A DNA stretch of 64,000 bases from Streptomyces radicis (GTDB taxonomy: Bacteria; Actinomycetota; Actinomycetes; Streptomycetales; Streptomycetaceae), in assembly GCF_003626575.1 (NCBI RefSeq), contig NZ_RBDY01000001.1:588234-652233 (forward strand), in the 5' to 3' direction. This document shows positions 50,534-59,681 of this stretch, in pieces. The first letter of the stretch is position 1, and each line of letters opens with the position of its first letter. Position numbers and translations under genes: made by a program. Under the pieces are notes generated by a model. It saw only the letters and a list, made by a program, of their open reading frames with translations, ran no database searches and was not told the origin of the DNA.

Positions 50534-51145
50534 CTACTGCGTCGGCCATGTCGAAAGCCTGGAGAACGGGAAGGAGATGGTCAACGGCCCCGGCTCGGGC
50601 TTGGGAGGTCCGGGGGGGATGGTTGAGGGCTTGCGTGGGCCCGTTGTTGATCGGGTGTTGGCGGCTTGGGTGCGGGGGGAGTTCGAGGGGGTTGGTCGGA
50701 CCGGGGCGATGGTTGCCTCGGGTGGGAGGCGACGCAGGTCTTCGCCGTGGCGGATGACCGGGGCGGGGTCGACGATGGCCTTGTGCGTCGAGGCGACCAA
50801 GTGTTCGGGGATGAGCGAGGTGGCCGTGGCGAACCAGCGGTTTCCGGAGCCGCCGCCGCTCATGAGCCACCGTTCCTCCTCGCCCGTCATCTCGGCCTGG
50901 TGCGTCAGGTGGTGGCGGTTCAGCCGGACCTGGGCGAGGCGGTCGGGGGAGCGGTAGACGGCTTCGCCCCGGCCGCTGTCGCGTAGGGCCCAGCCCGCCT
51001 GCTCCAGGGGCGTGCCGAGCCGAAGCAGGGCTGGTAGGCCGTTCCGAGACGATCCTGACCCGGCGGCCAGCACCGCCACCACGCGGTGGTCGAGCAGGTT
51101 ATCGCCCACGGCAAGGTGGAAGCCTGGGCCTGCCTGCCCTCCCAT
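50534..51145 (-). CDS. DUF317 domain protein, possibly 5' truncated
   Basis: About 203 residues matching DUF317, a Streptomyces family common in integrative elements. LPALLRLGTPLEQAGWALRDSGRGEAVYRSPDRLAQVRLNRHHL and EERWLMSGGGSGNRWFATATSLIPEHLVASTHKAIVDPAPVIR form one DUF317 repeat. Coding-like sequence (LRWVQAELSVTMGG) continues in frame upstream of ATG 51145 to a stop near 51230, without a start or ribosome site. This suggests the true N-terminus was lost. The C-terminus is Pro/Ser-rich and disordered. It points to element-derived DNA. Confidence 0.6.
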   Translation of the reverse strand: MGGQAGPGFHLAVGDNLLDHRVVAVLAAGSGSSRNGLPALLRLGTPLEQAGWALRDSGRGEAVYRSPDRLAQVRLNRHHLTHQAEMTGEEERWLMSGGGSGNRWFATATSLIPEHLVASTHKAIVDPAPVIRHGEDLRRLPPEATIAPVRPTPSNSPRTQAANTRSTTGPRKPSTIPPGPPKPEPGPLTISFPFSRLSTWPTQ

Positions 51146-51422
51146 CGTGACCGACAGCTCGGCCTGGACCCACCTCAGCGTCAGGGATTCCTCCGCTGTT
51201 CGATCAGGAAGAGTGGTGGGCCCTCATGGCCACGCCGTCGCCCTCCCCGGGCAGCACTGTCGTTGGCCAGGGCCGATGTACACACGGGGGCTACCGCAGA
51301 ATGCTGTGGTCGAACCGCGACCCGGGCGGCGATCAGTGATCGGACGATCAGCTATGCCTCACCGCCGAGTGCCCCTGACGGGTGATCTGCTGGTGGCACC
51401 CCGTCTTGGTGACTTCCCGTTG

Positions 51423-52211
51423 TCAGAGCCGGGGAGCTCTGCCCGTGAGTTCCTTCCACCGGGCCGCCGCCTGGGTCCATGCTTTGCGAGCGGCGATCAG
51501 TTCGGGGTCGTCCCTGTGTGCCTTCTTCAGCTGTGCGTACTGGGCGTCGGCCTCCTCCACTTGTTGGGGGAGTTCCTCTTTGATCTCACGCCGCTCCTGC
51601 GCGATCTCCGCCAGCCGGGCGTCTCGCCGTGTGTAGTGGTCCTCTTCGTTCTCGGCCGCCTCTTCGATCTGTAGAACGAAGGCGCGTAGCCGTGTCTCGT
51701 TGTACTGGTCCGGCGGGAACTCCACCATCCTGCGCTTGCCGCGTGGAGGCCGCAGGTAGAGGTAGAGCGAACCCGGTGCGGTACCGGCGAGATCGGGCTG
51801 GAGACCCAGCAGAGGCACTGTGTCCTCCGGCTCCGGTTCCGAGTCGGGGGCCCGGCTGTCCTGACCGGCGATCACGACGGCGTGCTGGTGCAGACGCAGA
51901 GGACCGAGCCTGTCGAGCTCCGAGCCGGGCTCCCACCTGCGCAACCGACGCTGCTCGGCATCGAGTGCCTTGATCCGGCCGCGTCCGTCCTGCTTGACCC
52001 GGGAGACTTCCGCTTGTGCCGTCGCCAGCTCCTTGCTCAGGCCTCGCTCGACCCGCCGCAGCCGGGTGCGCGCTGCGGCGACCTCTTGCCGCGCCGCGCT
52101 GTGGTCGGCCCCGAAGGTGTGGTTGCGGTTGCCTGGATAGTGGTAGAGCTGCCGACCAACTAAGAGTATCCCTCCGGCTATGAGCAGCAGCAGCCAGACA
52201 ACGACCTCCAC
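51423..52211 (-). CDS. Membrane-anchored coiled-coil protein, unknown
   Basis: A 262-residue protein. The N-terminal membrane segment is VVVWLLLLIAGGILLVG, followed by a coiled coil (SAARQEVAAARTRLRRVERGLSKELATAQAEVSRV), a middle domain (LYLYLRPPRGKRRMVEFPPDQYNETRLRAFVLQIEEAAEN) and a second charged helix of about 60 residues before the C-terminus. The start GTG 52211 is chosen because GGGAGG lies 10 nt upstream; GTG 52220 would abut it. No family is known. It is probably exposed to the cytoplasm. It stands 277 bp upstream, on the same strand, of the DUF317 gene, with no visible partner. Confidence 0.62.
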   Translation of the reverse strand: MEVVVWLLLLIAGGILLVGRQLYHYPGNRNHTFGADHSAARQEVAAARTRLRRVERGLSKELATAQAEVSRVKQDGRGRIKALDAEQRRLRRWEPGSELDRLGPLRLHQHAVVIAGQDSRAPDSEPEPEDTVPLLGLQPDLAGTAPGSLYLYLRPPRGKRRMVEFPPDQYNETRLRAFVLQIEEAAENEEDHYTRRDARLAEIAQERREIKEELPQQVEEADAQYAQLKKAHRDDPELIAARKAWTQAAARWKELTGRAPRL

Positions 52212-52457
52212 CAGGTTCACCCCTCCCGAAGAAGCAACCACAGCAGTCTTCCAGCATGGGCGAGTAGGCGCCGGGGGATTGTCGGCGGTCGGCGATGGCG
52301 CGGGCCCCGGCCAGCGGCGGGCTCGGCGACCTGGCAACCGGAGAGCGGGCGGTGGCTGGAGCGGACGTGGGAGCCCTCCCGGGGTCACCGTCACCTTTCG
52401 GGGTTGCAGGGCGGAGTCTCACCCTTCGGGTGACCACCCCTGGTGCATCGTCCCAGG

Positions 52458-52871
52458 TCACAGATGGCGTGGGGAATTGAGTTCGATCGCCGGGCAGCGG
52501 TTCATCACCATCGTCAGGCCCGCCGCGCGGGTGCGGGCGTAGGCCGCCTCGTCTATCACGTCCAGCTGGAACCAGACCGCCTTCGCGCCGATCGCCACGG
52601 CCTCGTCGGCGATCGCGCCCGCCCAGGCGCTGTGCACGAAGACGTCGACCACGTCGACGGGGAAGGGGATGTCGGCCAGCGACGCGTAGCCGCGTTCGCC
52701 GTGGACCGTCTCCGCCTTCGGGTGCACCGGAACGATCCGCTTGCCGAACGCCTGGAGGCGGGCCGCGACGCCGAACGCCGGGCGGGTGGCGTTGGAGGAG
52801 AGGCCCACCACCGCCCAGGTGTCGCCCAGCTCGGTGAGGATCTTGTCGACCGTCTTGTCGTCTCCGTACAT
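52458..52871 (-). CDS. CoA-binding domain protein (YccU-like)
   Basis: A 137-residue single Rossmann-type CoA-binding domain: TWAVVGLSSNATRPAFGVAARLQAFGKRIVPVHPKAETVHGERGYASLADIP, PVDVVDVFVHSAWAGAIADEAVAIGAKAVWFQLDV and a C-terminal VMNRCPAIEL. It matches the stand-alone CoA_binding_2 proteins (YccU), whose role is unclear. ATG 52871. It is divergent from the YigZ gene, 64 bp away, and this pair of promoters must lie in that short space. Confidence 0.88.
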   Translation of the reverse strand: MYGDDKTVDKILTELGDTWAVVGLSSNATRPAFGVAARLQAFGKRIVPVHPKAETVHGERGYASLADIPFPVDVVDVFVHSAWAGAIADEAVAIGAKAVWFQLDVIDEAAYARTRAAGLTMVMNRCPAIELNSPRHL

Positions 52872-52923
52872 GCCCGGTCAACGACCGTTCCCGCCCGGTC
52901 ATTCCCGAAGGGCGCCGACCGCT

Positions 52924-52929
52924 TAGTCT
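52924..52929 (+). promoter_or_regulatory. -10 box for leaderless YigZ transcript
   Basis: TAGTCT ends 6 nt before ATG 52936; no Shine-Dalgarno is present. Confidence 0.45.
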
Positions 52930-52935
52930 GGCCCG

Positions 52936-53562
52936 ATGGGTGATCGGTATCGGACGGTGGCGCGCGTGGGCGTGCACGAGACGGAGGTCAACCGCTCGCG
53001 TTTCCTGTGCGCCCTGGCGCCCGCCGCCACCGAGGACGAGGCGCGCGGCTTCATCGCCGGGATCAGGGCCGAGCACCCCACCGCCTCGCACCACTGCTGG
53101 GCCTATGTCATCGGCGCCGACGCCGCCGTGCGCAAGAGCAGCGACGACGGGGAGCCCGGCGGCACCGCGGGGCCGCCCATGCTGGAGATGCTGCTGCGCC
53201 GCGACGTCCGGTACGCCGTCGCCGTCGTCACCCGCTACTTCGGCGGCACCAAGCTGGGCGCGGGCGGCCTGATCCGCGCCTACGGCGGCGCCGTCGGTGA
53301 GGCGTTGGACGCGCTCGGCACGGTGGCCCGCGAGCGGCAGCGGCTGGCCCGGATCACCGTGGACCACGGGAGGGCCGGGCGCCTGGAGAACGACCTGCGC
53401 GCGACCGGGCGGTCCGTGCGGGACGTGGCCTACGGCGCCGAGGTCACCATCGAGATCGGGCTGCCGGAGGCCGATGTCGACGCGTTCACCGCGTGGTTGG
53501 CCGGGGCCACGGCGGGTGGCGCGCGTCTCGAGCTGGGCGGGGAGACCTTCGGATCCGGCTGA
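52936..53562 (+). CDS. YigZ/IMPACT family protein
   Basis: A 208-residue IMPACT-family protein. The N-terminal domain has VNRSRFLCALAPAATEDEARGFIAGIRAEHPTASHHCWAYVIG, SSDDGEPGGTAGPPML and VVTRYFGGTKLGAGGLIRAYGGAV, the fully conserved family core. The C-terminal half is the EF-G IV-like DUF1949 region. In bacteria the function is not settled; structural kinship suggests ribosome or RNA contact. ATG 52936 seems leaderless. It is followed after 81 bp by sbcD, on the same strand. Confidence 0.9.
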   Translation: MGDRYRTVARVGVHETEVNRSRFLCALAPAATEDEARGFIAGIRAEHPTASHHCWAYVIGADAAVRKSSDDGEPGGTAGPPMLEMLLRRDVRYAVAVVTRYFGGTKLGAGGLIRAYGGAVGEALDALGTVARERQRLARITVDHGRAGRLENDLRATGRSVRDVAYGAEVTIEIGLPEADVDAFTAWLAGATAGGARLELGGETFGSG

Positions 53563-53594
53563 GGGGGCGTTGTCAGTGGGCGGTGGCAGGATGG

Positions 53595-53614
53595 CCGTCG
53601 TTGATCGACAACGG
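53595..53614. promoter_or_regulatory. 20-bp imperfect palindrome upstream of sbcD
   Basis: CCGTCGTTGATCGACAACGG pairs at 16 of 20 positions and lies 30 bp before the sbcD start. It may be an operator for the repair genes, or part of a terminator. It does not match the Streptomyces LexA box. Confidence 0.3.
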
Positions 53615-53643
53615 CGTGAGCGGCTGAGAGGGGTGGGTTTCCG

Positions 53644-54789
53644 GTGCGCTTCCTGCACACATCCGACTGGCACTTGGGCCGTTCCCTGCACCGGGTCGGC
53701 CTGCTCGATGCGCAGGCCGCGTTCCTCGACCACCTGATCGACACGGCGCGTTCCGAGGCGGTCGACGCGGTGCTCGTCGCGGGGGACGTCTACGACCGGG
53801 CCGTTCCGCCGCTGGCCGCCGTGGAGTTGTTCGACGACGCGCTGCACCGGCTGGCCGCGCTCGGCGTGCCCACGGTGATGATCTCGGGGAACCACGACTC
53901 GCCCCGCCGCCTCGGCGTCGGAGCCGGGCTCATCGGGCGCGCGGGCATCCATCTGCGCACCGACCCGGCCGCGTGCGGCACGCCCGTGCTGCTGTCCGAC
54001 CGCCATGGCGACATCGCCGTCTACGGCCTGCCCTATCTCGAACCGACGCTGGTGCGCGACGAGTTCGGCGTGGCGGGCGCCGGGCACGCCGCCGTCATCG
54101 GCGCCGCGATGGACCGCGTCCGCGCCGACCTGGCCGGTCGGCCGAAGGGCACGCGCGCCGTCACGCTGGCCCACGCGTTCGTCACCGGCGGCCAAGGCTC
54201 CGACAGCGAACGGGACATCACCGTCGGGGGCGCCGCCGCCGTGCCGGTGGCGACGTTCGACGGGGCGCACTACGCCGCGCTCGGCCACCTGCACGGCTGC
54301 CAGACCCTCACCGACCGCGTGCGGTACTCGGGTTCGCCGCTGGCGTTCTCGTTCTCCGAGGCCGCGCACCGCAAGAGCACATGGCTGGTCGACCTCGACG
54401 GGGCGGGCGCCGTGCGCGCCGAGCGCGTCGACTGCCCCGTGCCCCGCCCGCTGGCCCGCGTCCGCGGGCGCCTCGACACCCTGCTGACCGACCCCGCGCT
54501 CGCCCCGCACGAGTCCGCGTGGGTCGAGGCCACGCTCACCGACCCCGCCCGCCCCGACGAGCCCATGGCGCGCCTCGCCGACCGCTTCCCGCACATCCTC
54601 AGCCTGGTCTTCGAGCCCGACCGCCCGCCCAGCGCGCCCGCCACCTACGCGCGGCGGCTGAGCGACCGCACCGACCAGCAGATCGCCGAGGACTTCGTCG
54701 CCCATGTCCGCGGCGGCCAGGGCCCCGACCCGCGCGAGCGGGCCGCGCTGCGCGCCGCCCTGGACGCCGCGCGCCCCCGGGAGGAGTGA
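53644..54789 (+). CDS. sbcD: Exonuclease SbcD subunit (Mre11-like nuclease)
   Basis: A 381-residue metallophosphoesterase nuclease, partner of SbcC. The motif set is complete: TSDWHLGR (DxH), AGDVYDRA (GDxxD), ISGNHDSP (GNHD), LAHAFVTGG (H) and GHLHG (GHxH). The SbcD-specific C-terminal capping domain follows. With SbcC it cuts hairpins and protein-blocked double-strand ends. GTG 53644 gives MRFLHTSDWHLG with GAGAGGGG upstream. Its stop lies 4 nt before the sbcC start, so the two are one transcription unit. Confidence 0.95.
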   Translation: MRFLHTSDWHLGRSLHRVGLLDAQAAFLDHLIDTARSEAVDAVLVAGDVYDRAVPPLAAVELFDDALHRLAALGVPTVMISGNHDSPRRLGVGAGLIGRAGIHLRTDPAACGTPVLLSDRHGDIAVYGLPYLEPTLVRDEFGVAGAGHAAVIGAAMDRVRADLAGRPKGTRAVTLAHAFVTGGQGSDSERDITVGGAAAVPVATFDGAHYAALGHLHGCQTLTDRVRYSGSPLAFSFSEAAHRKSTWLVDLDGAGAVRAERVDCPVPRPLARVRGRLDTLLTDPALAPHESAWVEATLTDPARPDEPMARLADRFPHILSLVFEPDRPPSAPATYARRLSDRTDQQIAEDFVAHVRGGQGPDPRERAALRAALDAARPREE

Positions 54790-54793
54790 AGGG

Positions 54794-57700
54794 ATGCGAC
54801 TCCACCGGCTCACGCTCACGGCGTTCGGCCCGTTCGCCGCCACCGAACGCGTCGACTTCGACCGGCTCTCCGCCGCCGGGCTCTTCCTGCTGCACGGGCC
54901 GACGGGCGCGGGCAAGACCTCCATCCTCGACGCTGTCTGCTACGCCCTCTACGCCTCCGTCCCCGGCGCCCGCCAGAGCGGCGCCGTCTCGCTGCGCAGC
55001 GACCACGCCGACCCCGGCACCCCCACCGAGGTCGTCCTCGACCTGACCGTCGGCGGGCGGCGCCTCGAGATCACCCGCCGCCCCGAGCAGGAGCGCCCCA
55101 AGCGCCGGGGCACCGGCACCACCCGCGACCGCGCCCGCAGCGTCCTGCGCGAGCGCGACCACGCCACCGGGGAGTGGCGCGCGCTCAGCGGCAGCCACCA
55201 GGAGATCGCCGAGGAGCTCGGCCTCCTGCTCGGCATGAGCCGCGACCAGTTCTGCCAGGTCGTGCTGCTGCCCCAGGGCGACTTCGCCCGCTTTCTGCGC
55301 GCGGGCGCCGAGGACCGCGCCAAGCTGCTCGGCCGCCTCTTCGACACCCGCAGGTTCGCCGCGGCCGAGGCGCGCCTCGCCGAGCTGCGCGCCGCCGCCG
55401 CGCAGCGCGTGCGGACGGGCGACGAGCGGCTGCTCGCCACCGCCCACCGCGTTCAACAGGCCGCCCCGCGCGGCGCGTTGCCCGAGGCGCCCGGCGACGT
55501 GGCCCCCGGCGACCTGGCCCCCGGCGACCCGCACCTGGCGGACGCGGTCCTGGCGCGAGCGGCCCAGGCCCGTTGCGCCGCACGGGAGTTCCGCGACATC
55601 GCCGCCCTCGCCCTGCACGCCGCCGAGGAAGGGCACGCCGCCGCCCAGGCCCACCACGACGCGACGGCCGAGCGCGCCAGGCTCCAACGCGCCCACGCCG
55701 AGGCCAGGAGCCGCGCCGACGCCCTGGCCCTGCGCGCCCCCGAGCGGGAGGAGACCCGCGCCCTGCTGGCCCGCGCCCGCGCCGCCGACGCGGTCGCCCC
55801 CGCCCTCGCGCTGCGCGAGGGCGCCGAGGCCGAGCACCGCGAGGCGGCCCGCGCCGAGCGCGCCGCCCGCGCCCCGCTGCCGCCCGAGCTGGCCGAGGCC
55901 CCCGCCGCGGCGCTCGCCGAGCGCGAGCGCGCCACGCGCGAACGGCTCGGCGCCCTCACCGCCGCCCGCCGCGCCGAGGAGCGCGCCGCCGACCTCACCG
56001 CCGAGCTCGACCGGCTCGCCACCGAGGCCGCCGCCGACGCCGCGCTGCTCGCCGACGCCGAGCGGCGCCTGGCGCCCTGGCCCGAGGAGCACGCGCGCCT
56101 GACCGAGCGCGCCGCCCGCGCCGAGCGGGCCACGGCGGAGGCCGAGCGCGCCGCCGAGCGCCTGGCCCGCGCCCGGGAGCGCCTGGCCGCCGCACGCCAC
56201 CGCGACCGGCTCGCCGCCGCCGTCGCCGACGCGGAGGAGCGGCTGCTGCGCGCCCGCGAGTCGGCCGCCGACGCCGCCGCCCACTGGCTCGACCTCAAGG
56301 AGCGCAGGCTGCGCGGCATCGCCGCCGAGCTGGCCGCCGGGCTGATCCCGGGGCGCCCCTGCGCCGTGTGCGGCTCGCCCGACCACCCCGACCCCACGCC
56401 CCAGGCCGACGGCCATGTCGACCGCGCGGCCGAGGACGCCGCCCTCGCCGCACACCGCGCGGCCGACGAGCGCCGCGGCGCGGCCGACCGGGCGCTGGCC
56501 GCCGTCCGCGCCGAGCTGGCCGCGGCCGAGGCCGCCACCGGCGGGGACCGCGCCGACGAGCTGGCCGCCGCCGTCGCCCCGCTGGCCGACGCCGAGGCCG
56601 CCGCGCGGGCCGAGGCCGCGGGGGCGCCCGCCGCCCAGGCCGCGCTCGCCGAGGCCGAGCGCGCGCACGAGCGGCTGGTCGCCCTGGGCCACGCCATCCG
56701 GCGCCGCACCGCCGCCCGCGCCTCGCGCCACGAGGCCCTCACCGCCGAACGGGCCGCGCTGCGCCCTGAGTTCGCGCACGAGAGCACCGAGGGCAACGGG
56801 GGCGGCGGACGGGTCGGCCTCGCCGCGCGCGTCGCCGCAGCCTCCCGCCTCGCCGACGCGCTCGCCCGCGCCGCGAGCGCCGCCCGCGCCGCCGAGCAGA
56901 GCGCCGACCGGCTCAAGCAGGCGGACGCCACCGCCGCCGACGCCGCGTACGGCGCGGGGTTCGAGACGCCAGGGGCCGCGGCCGACGCCCTGCTGACCCG
57001 CGCCGAGCAGCGGGCGTCGCAGGACCGCCTCGACACATGGACGGCCGAGGAGGCGTCCCTCGCCGCCGTCCTCACCGACCCGGACACCGCGGCCGCCGCC
57101 CACGCGCCGCCCGCGGACCCCGTCGCCGCGGCGGCCCGACTTGCCGCCGCCACCGGCCGGTTGCGCGCCGCCGCCGCGGCCGAGTCCGCCGCCACCGCCC
57201 GCTGCGCCGAGCTCGACGCCCTGGGCGCCCGCGCCGCCGATGACGCCGCCGCGCTGGCCCCGTTGCGTGACGAGAGCCGCCACATCACGCGCCTGGCCGG
57301 GCTGACCGCGGGCACCGCCCCGGAGAACGAGTACCGGATGCGCCTGGAGACCTATGTGCTGGCCGCCAGGCTCGAACAGGTCGCGTCCGCCGCCAGCGTC
57401 CGCCTGCACCGCATGTCCGCCGGCCGCTACGCCCTGGTCCACTCCGACGCCAGGGCGGCCCACCGCGCTCGCTCCGGCCTCGGCCTGCGCGTGATGGACT
57501 CCTGGACCGGGCGCGCCAGGGACACCGGGAGCCTGTCGGGCGGCGAGTCGTTCTTCGTGTCCCTCGCCCTGGCCCTCGGCCTCGCCGACGTCGTCGCCGA
57601 GGAGGCGGGCGGCCGACGCCTCGACACGCTGTTCATCGACGAGGGCTTCGGCAGCCTGGACGAGCAGTCCCTCGACGAGGTCCTCGACGTCCTCGACGGG

Positions 57701-57838
57701 CTGCGCGAGCACGACCGCAGCGTCGCCATCGTCAGCCATGTGCCCGATCTGCGCGGCCGGATCCCCGCCCAGCTCCAGGTTCTCAAGACGCGCCGGGGCT
57801 CCACCGTCGTCCACCGCGCCACGCCCGAAGCCCCCTGA
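54794..57838 (+). CDS. sbcC: Exonuclease SbcC subunit (Rad50-like ATPase)
   Basis: A 1014-residue SMC-type ATPase. Walker A is GPTGAGKTS (35-43), with the Q-loop region QFCQVVLLPQGDFARFLRAG. The long coiled-coil arms (roughly 190-830) are extremely Ala/Glu/Arg-rich. The zinc hook is C523-A-V-C526 in RPCAVCGSPDHPDP. At the end come signature LSGGE (914-918) and Walker B LFIDEGFGSLD (D949, E950). It binds SbcD to form the nuclease complex. ATG 54794 follows an AAGGG. A long antisense frame over it is a GC artefact. Confidence 0.95.
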   Translation: MRLHRLTLTAFGPFAATERVDFDRLSAAGLFLLHGPTGAGKTSILDAVCYALYASVPGARQSGAVSLRSDHADPGTPTEVVLDLTVGGRRLEITRRPEQERPKRRGTGTTRDRARSVLRERDHATGEWRALSGSHQEIAEELGLLLGMSRDQFCQVVLLPQGDFARFLRAGAEDRAKLLGRLFDTRRFAAAEARLAELRAAAAQRVRTGDERLLATAHRVQQAAPRGALPEAPGDVAPGDLAPGDPHLADAVLARAAQARCAAREFRDIAALALHAAEEGHAAAQAHHDATAERARLQRAHAEARSRADALALRAPEREETRALLARARAADAVAPALALREGAEAEHREAARAERAARAPLPPELAEAPAAALAERERATRERLGALTAARRAEERAADLTAELDRLATEAAADAALLADAERRLAPWPEEHARLTERAARAERATAEAERAAERLARARERLAAARHRDRLAAAVADAEERLLRARESAADAAAHWLDLKERRLRGIAAELAAGLIPGRPCAVCGSPDHPDPTPQADGHVDRAAEDAALAAHRAADERRGAADRALAAVRAELAAAEAATGGDRADELAAAVAPLADAEAAARAEAAGAPAAQAALAEAERAHERLVALGHAIRRRTAARASRHEALTAERAALRPEFAHESTEGNGGGGRVGLAARVAAASRLADALARAASAARAAEQSADRLKQADATAADAAYGAGFETPGAAADALLTRAEQRASQDRLDTWTAEEASLAAVLTDPDTAAAAHAPPADPVAAAARLAAATGRLRAAAAAESAATARCAELDALGARAADDAAALAPLRDESRHITRLAGLTAGTAPENEYRMRLETYVLAARLEQVASAASVRLHRMSAGRYALVHSDARAAHRARSGLGLRVMDSWTGRARDTGSLSGGESFFVSLALALGLADVVAEEAGGRRLDTLFIDEGFGSLDEQSLDEVLDVLDGLREHDRSVAIVSHVPDLRGRIPAQLQVLKTRRGSTVVHRATPEAP

Positions 57839-57844
57839 CCCCGC

Positions 57845-57872
57845 GGGGCGCGCACCACAACGCACGCGCCCC
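57845..57872. terminator. Hairpin terminator between convergent sbcC and DUF885 genes
   Basis: GGGGCGCG (57845-57852) and CGCGCCCC (57865-57872) make a perfect 8-bp stem with 12-nt loop 7 nt after the sbcC stop. It could serve both strands. Confidence 0.55.
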
Positions 57873-57885
57873 GCCATGCTCCGAA

Positions 57886-57949
57886 GCGACGCCTCCCGAG
57901 CAGCGCCTCCCGAGCGACGCCTCCCGAGCAGCGCCTCCCGAGCGACGCC
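57886..57949. repeat. 14/28-bp tandem repeat in a convergent intergenic space
   Basis: GCGACGCCTCCCGA and GCAGCGCCTCCCGA alternate twice (four units, 57886-57941), with a partial fifth, ending near 57949. It does not lie in a gene and may vary in copy number. Confidence 0.8.
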
Positions 57950-57963
57950 GACGGGACGACGCC

Positions 57964-59649
57964 TCAGAGGATCGACAGCTCGGCCACCAGGTCGTCAAGG
58001 CCGAGCGACCCCTGCGACAGCGCCGCCATGTGCCAGCGCTTGGCGTCGAACGCCGCGCCCCTGGCCCGCCGCGCCGCCTCCCGGCCGCGCAGCCAGGCGC
58101 GTTCGCCCAGCTTGTAGCCGATGGCCTGCCCCGGCAGGCCCAGATAGCGCACCAGCTCGCTCTCCACGAAGTCCGCGGGGCGCGAGTTGTGCCGCCCGAA
58201 GAACTCCTGCGCCAGCGCGGGCGTCCAGCGCGCGCCCGGCTCGAACGGCGAGTCGTCGGGGATCCGCAGCTCCAGGTGCATGCCGATGTCCACGATGACG
58301 CGCAGCGCCCGCATCATCTGGCAGTCCAGATAGCCCAGGCGCCGCTCGGCGTTGTACAGGAAGCCGAGCTCGTCCATCAGCCGCTCCGCGTACAGCGCCC
58401 AGCCCTCGGCGTTCGCGCTGACCATGCCGACCGTCGTCTGGTACCTGGACAACTGGTCGGCGACGTGCACCCACTGCGCCAGCTGGAGGTGATGCCCCGG
58501 CACGCCCTCGTGGTACCACGTGGACACCAGGTCGTAGACGGGGAAACGGGTCTGGCCCATGGTCGGCAGCCACGTGCGGCCAGGCCGGGAGAAGTCGAGC
58601 GAGGGGCCGCTGTAGTGGGGCGCGGCGGCGCTGCCGGGCGGGGCGATCATCGACTCGACCCGCTTGACCCGGTCGGCCAGCTCGAAGTGCGTGCCGTCGA
58701 GCGCGCTGATCGCGTCGTCCATCAGCGCTTGGAGCCACTGCCGCACCTCCTCGACGCCCTCGACGGCCTCGCCCTCGGTGTCCAGGTGGCGCAGCGTGTC
58801 CCAGGGCGAGGCGCCCGGCAGGATCTTCCCCGCCTCGGCCACCATCTCCGCGTGCAGCCGGTGGAACTCCGACCAGCCGTAGGCGTAGGCGTCCTCGAGG
58901 TCGAGGTCGGTGCCGTTCCAGTACCTCACCCAGCGGGCGTAGCGCTCGGCCCCGACGATGTCGGGGGAGCCGTCGACGGCGGGCGCGTAGGTGTCCCGCA
59001 GCCACGCCGCGAGCCGCGCCACCCCGGCCGCCGCGTCGCGCGCCCCCGCGTCGAGCTCCGCGCGTAGCGCCTCGGGCCCCGCGGCCACGAACGTCCCGAA
59101 CCAGCCGCCGTCGCCGCCCCGCGTCCACTCCCCGAGCTGCCCGATCACCGTCTCGACCTGCCGCGGCCCGGCGGGCAGCGAGCGGGCCAGGCCCTCGGCG
59201 AGCGACGCCCTGTACCCCTCGAGCGCCTCGGGCACCGCCCGCAGGCGCCGCGCCACCGCGGCCCAGTCGTCGTCCGTCTCGGTGGGCGCGATGGTGAACG
59301 CCTCCCGCACGAAGTGGACCGGGGAGCTGAGGTTGCTGACCGCGCGCAGGCCCTCGCCCGCGTCGTGCACCGCGAGCTCGGCGGTCAGCCGCTCGCGCAG
59401 CAGCCGCGCGCAGCGCCGCTCGGCGTCGCTGTCCCCGCCGGGCCGCGCCTCGGCCGCGGGCAGCCGGTCGAGGGTGCCGCGGGCCAGGTCGGCGAGGGCC
59501 CGCTGCCCGTCGGGTGAGAAGTCGGGCAGCCGGTCGGCGGTCTCCGGGACGCCGAGCCAGGTGCCGAGGATCGGGTCCAACGCGACCAGCTCGTCGACAT
59601 AGGAGTCGGCGAGCCGACGCGGAAGCGGAGCACGGGGGTCTTCTGACAT
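57964..59649 (-). CDS. DUF885 family peptidase-like protein
   Basis: A 561-residue DUF885 protein, a family related to M2/M3-type metallopeptidases. The zinc-motif variant WYHEGVPGHHLQ has His380, Glu381 and His386-387, with downstream Glu candidates in ANAEGWALYAERLMDELGF. It is rich in helices, as in the family. The C-terminus AFDAKRWHMAALSQGSLGLDDLVAEL is typical. No signal peptide is seen. ATG 59649 has AGGA 8 nt upstream. The role is unproven; cleavage of small peptides is inferred. It is convergent with sbcC. Confidence 0.88.
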   Translation of the reverse strand: MSEDPRAPLPRRLADSYVDELVALDPILGTWLGVPETADRLPDFSPDGQRALADLARGTLDRLPAAEARPGGDSDAERRCARLLRERLTAELAVHDAGEGLRAVSNLSSPVHFVREAFTIAPTETDDDWAAVARRLRAVPEALEGYRASLAEGLARSLPAGPRQVETVIGQLGEWTRGGDGGWFGTFVAAGPEALRAELDAGARDAAAGVARLAAWLRDTYAPAVDGSPDIVGAERYARWVRYWNGTDLDLEDAYAYGWSEFHRLHAEMVAEAGKILPGASPWDTLRHLDTEGEAVEGVEEVRQWLQALMDDAISALDGTHFELADRVKRVESMIAPPGSAAAPHYSGPSLDFSRPGRTWLPTMGQTRFPVYDLVSTWYHEGVPGHHLQLAQWVHVADQLSRYQTTVGMVSANAEGWALYAERLMDELGFLYNAERRLGYLDCQMMRALRVIVDIGMHLELRIPDDSPFEPGARWTPALAQEFFGRHNSRPADFVESELVRYLGLPGQAIGYKLGERAWLRGREAARRARGAAFDAKRWHMAALSQGSLGLDDLVAELSIL

Positions 59650-59681
59650 GCACCCATCCTGATACGTCGGACGGGTGTTCG

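Noticed and set aside
54599..57877. A 1092-codon minus-strand frame over sbcC
   Set aside because: Almost only Gly, Ala, Arg and Val, opposite an intact SbcC with Walker and zinc-hook motifs.
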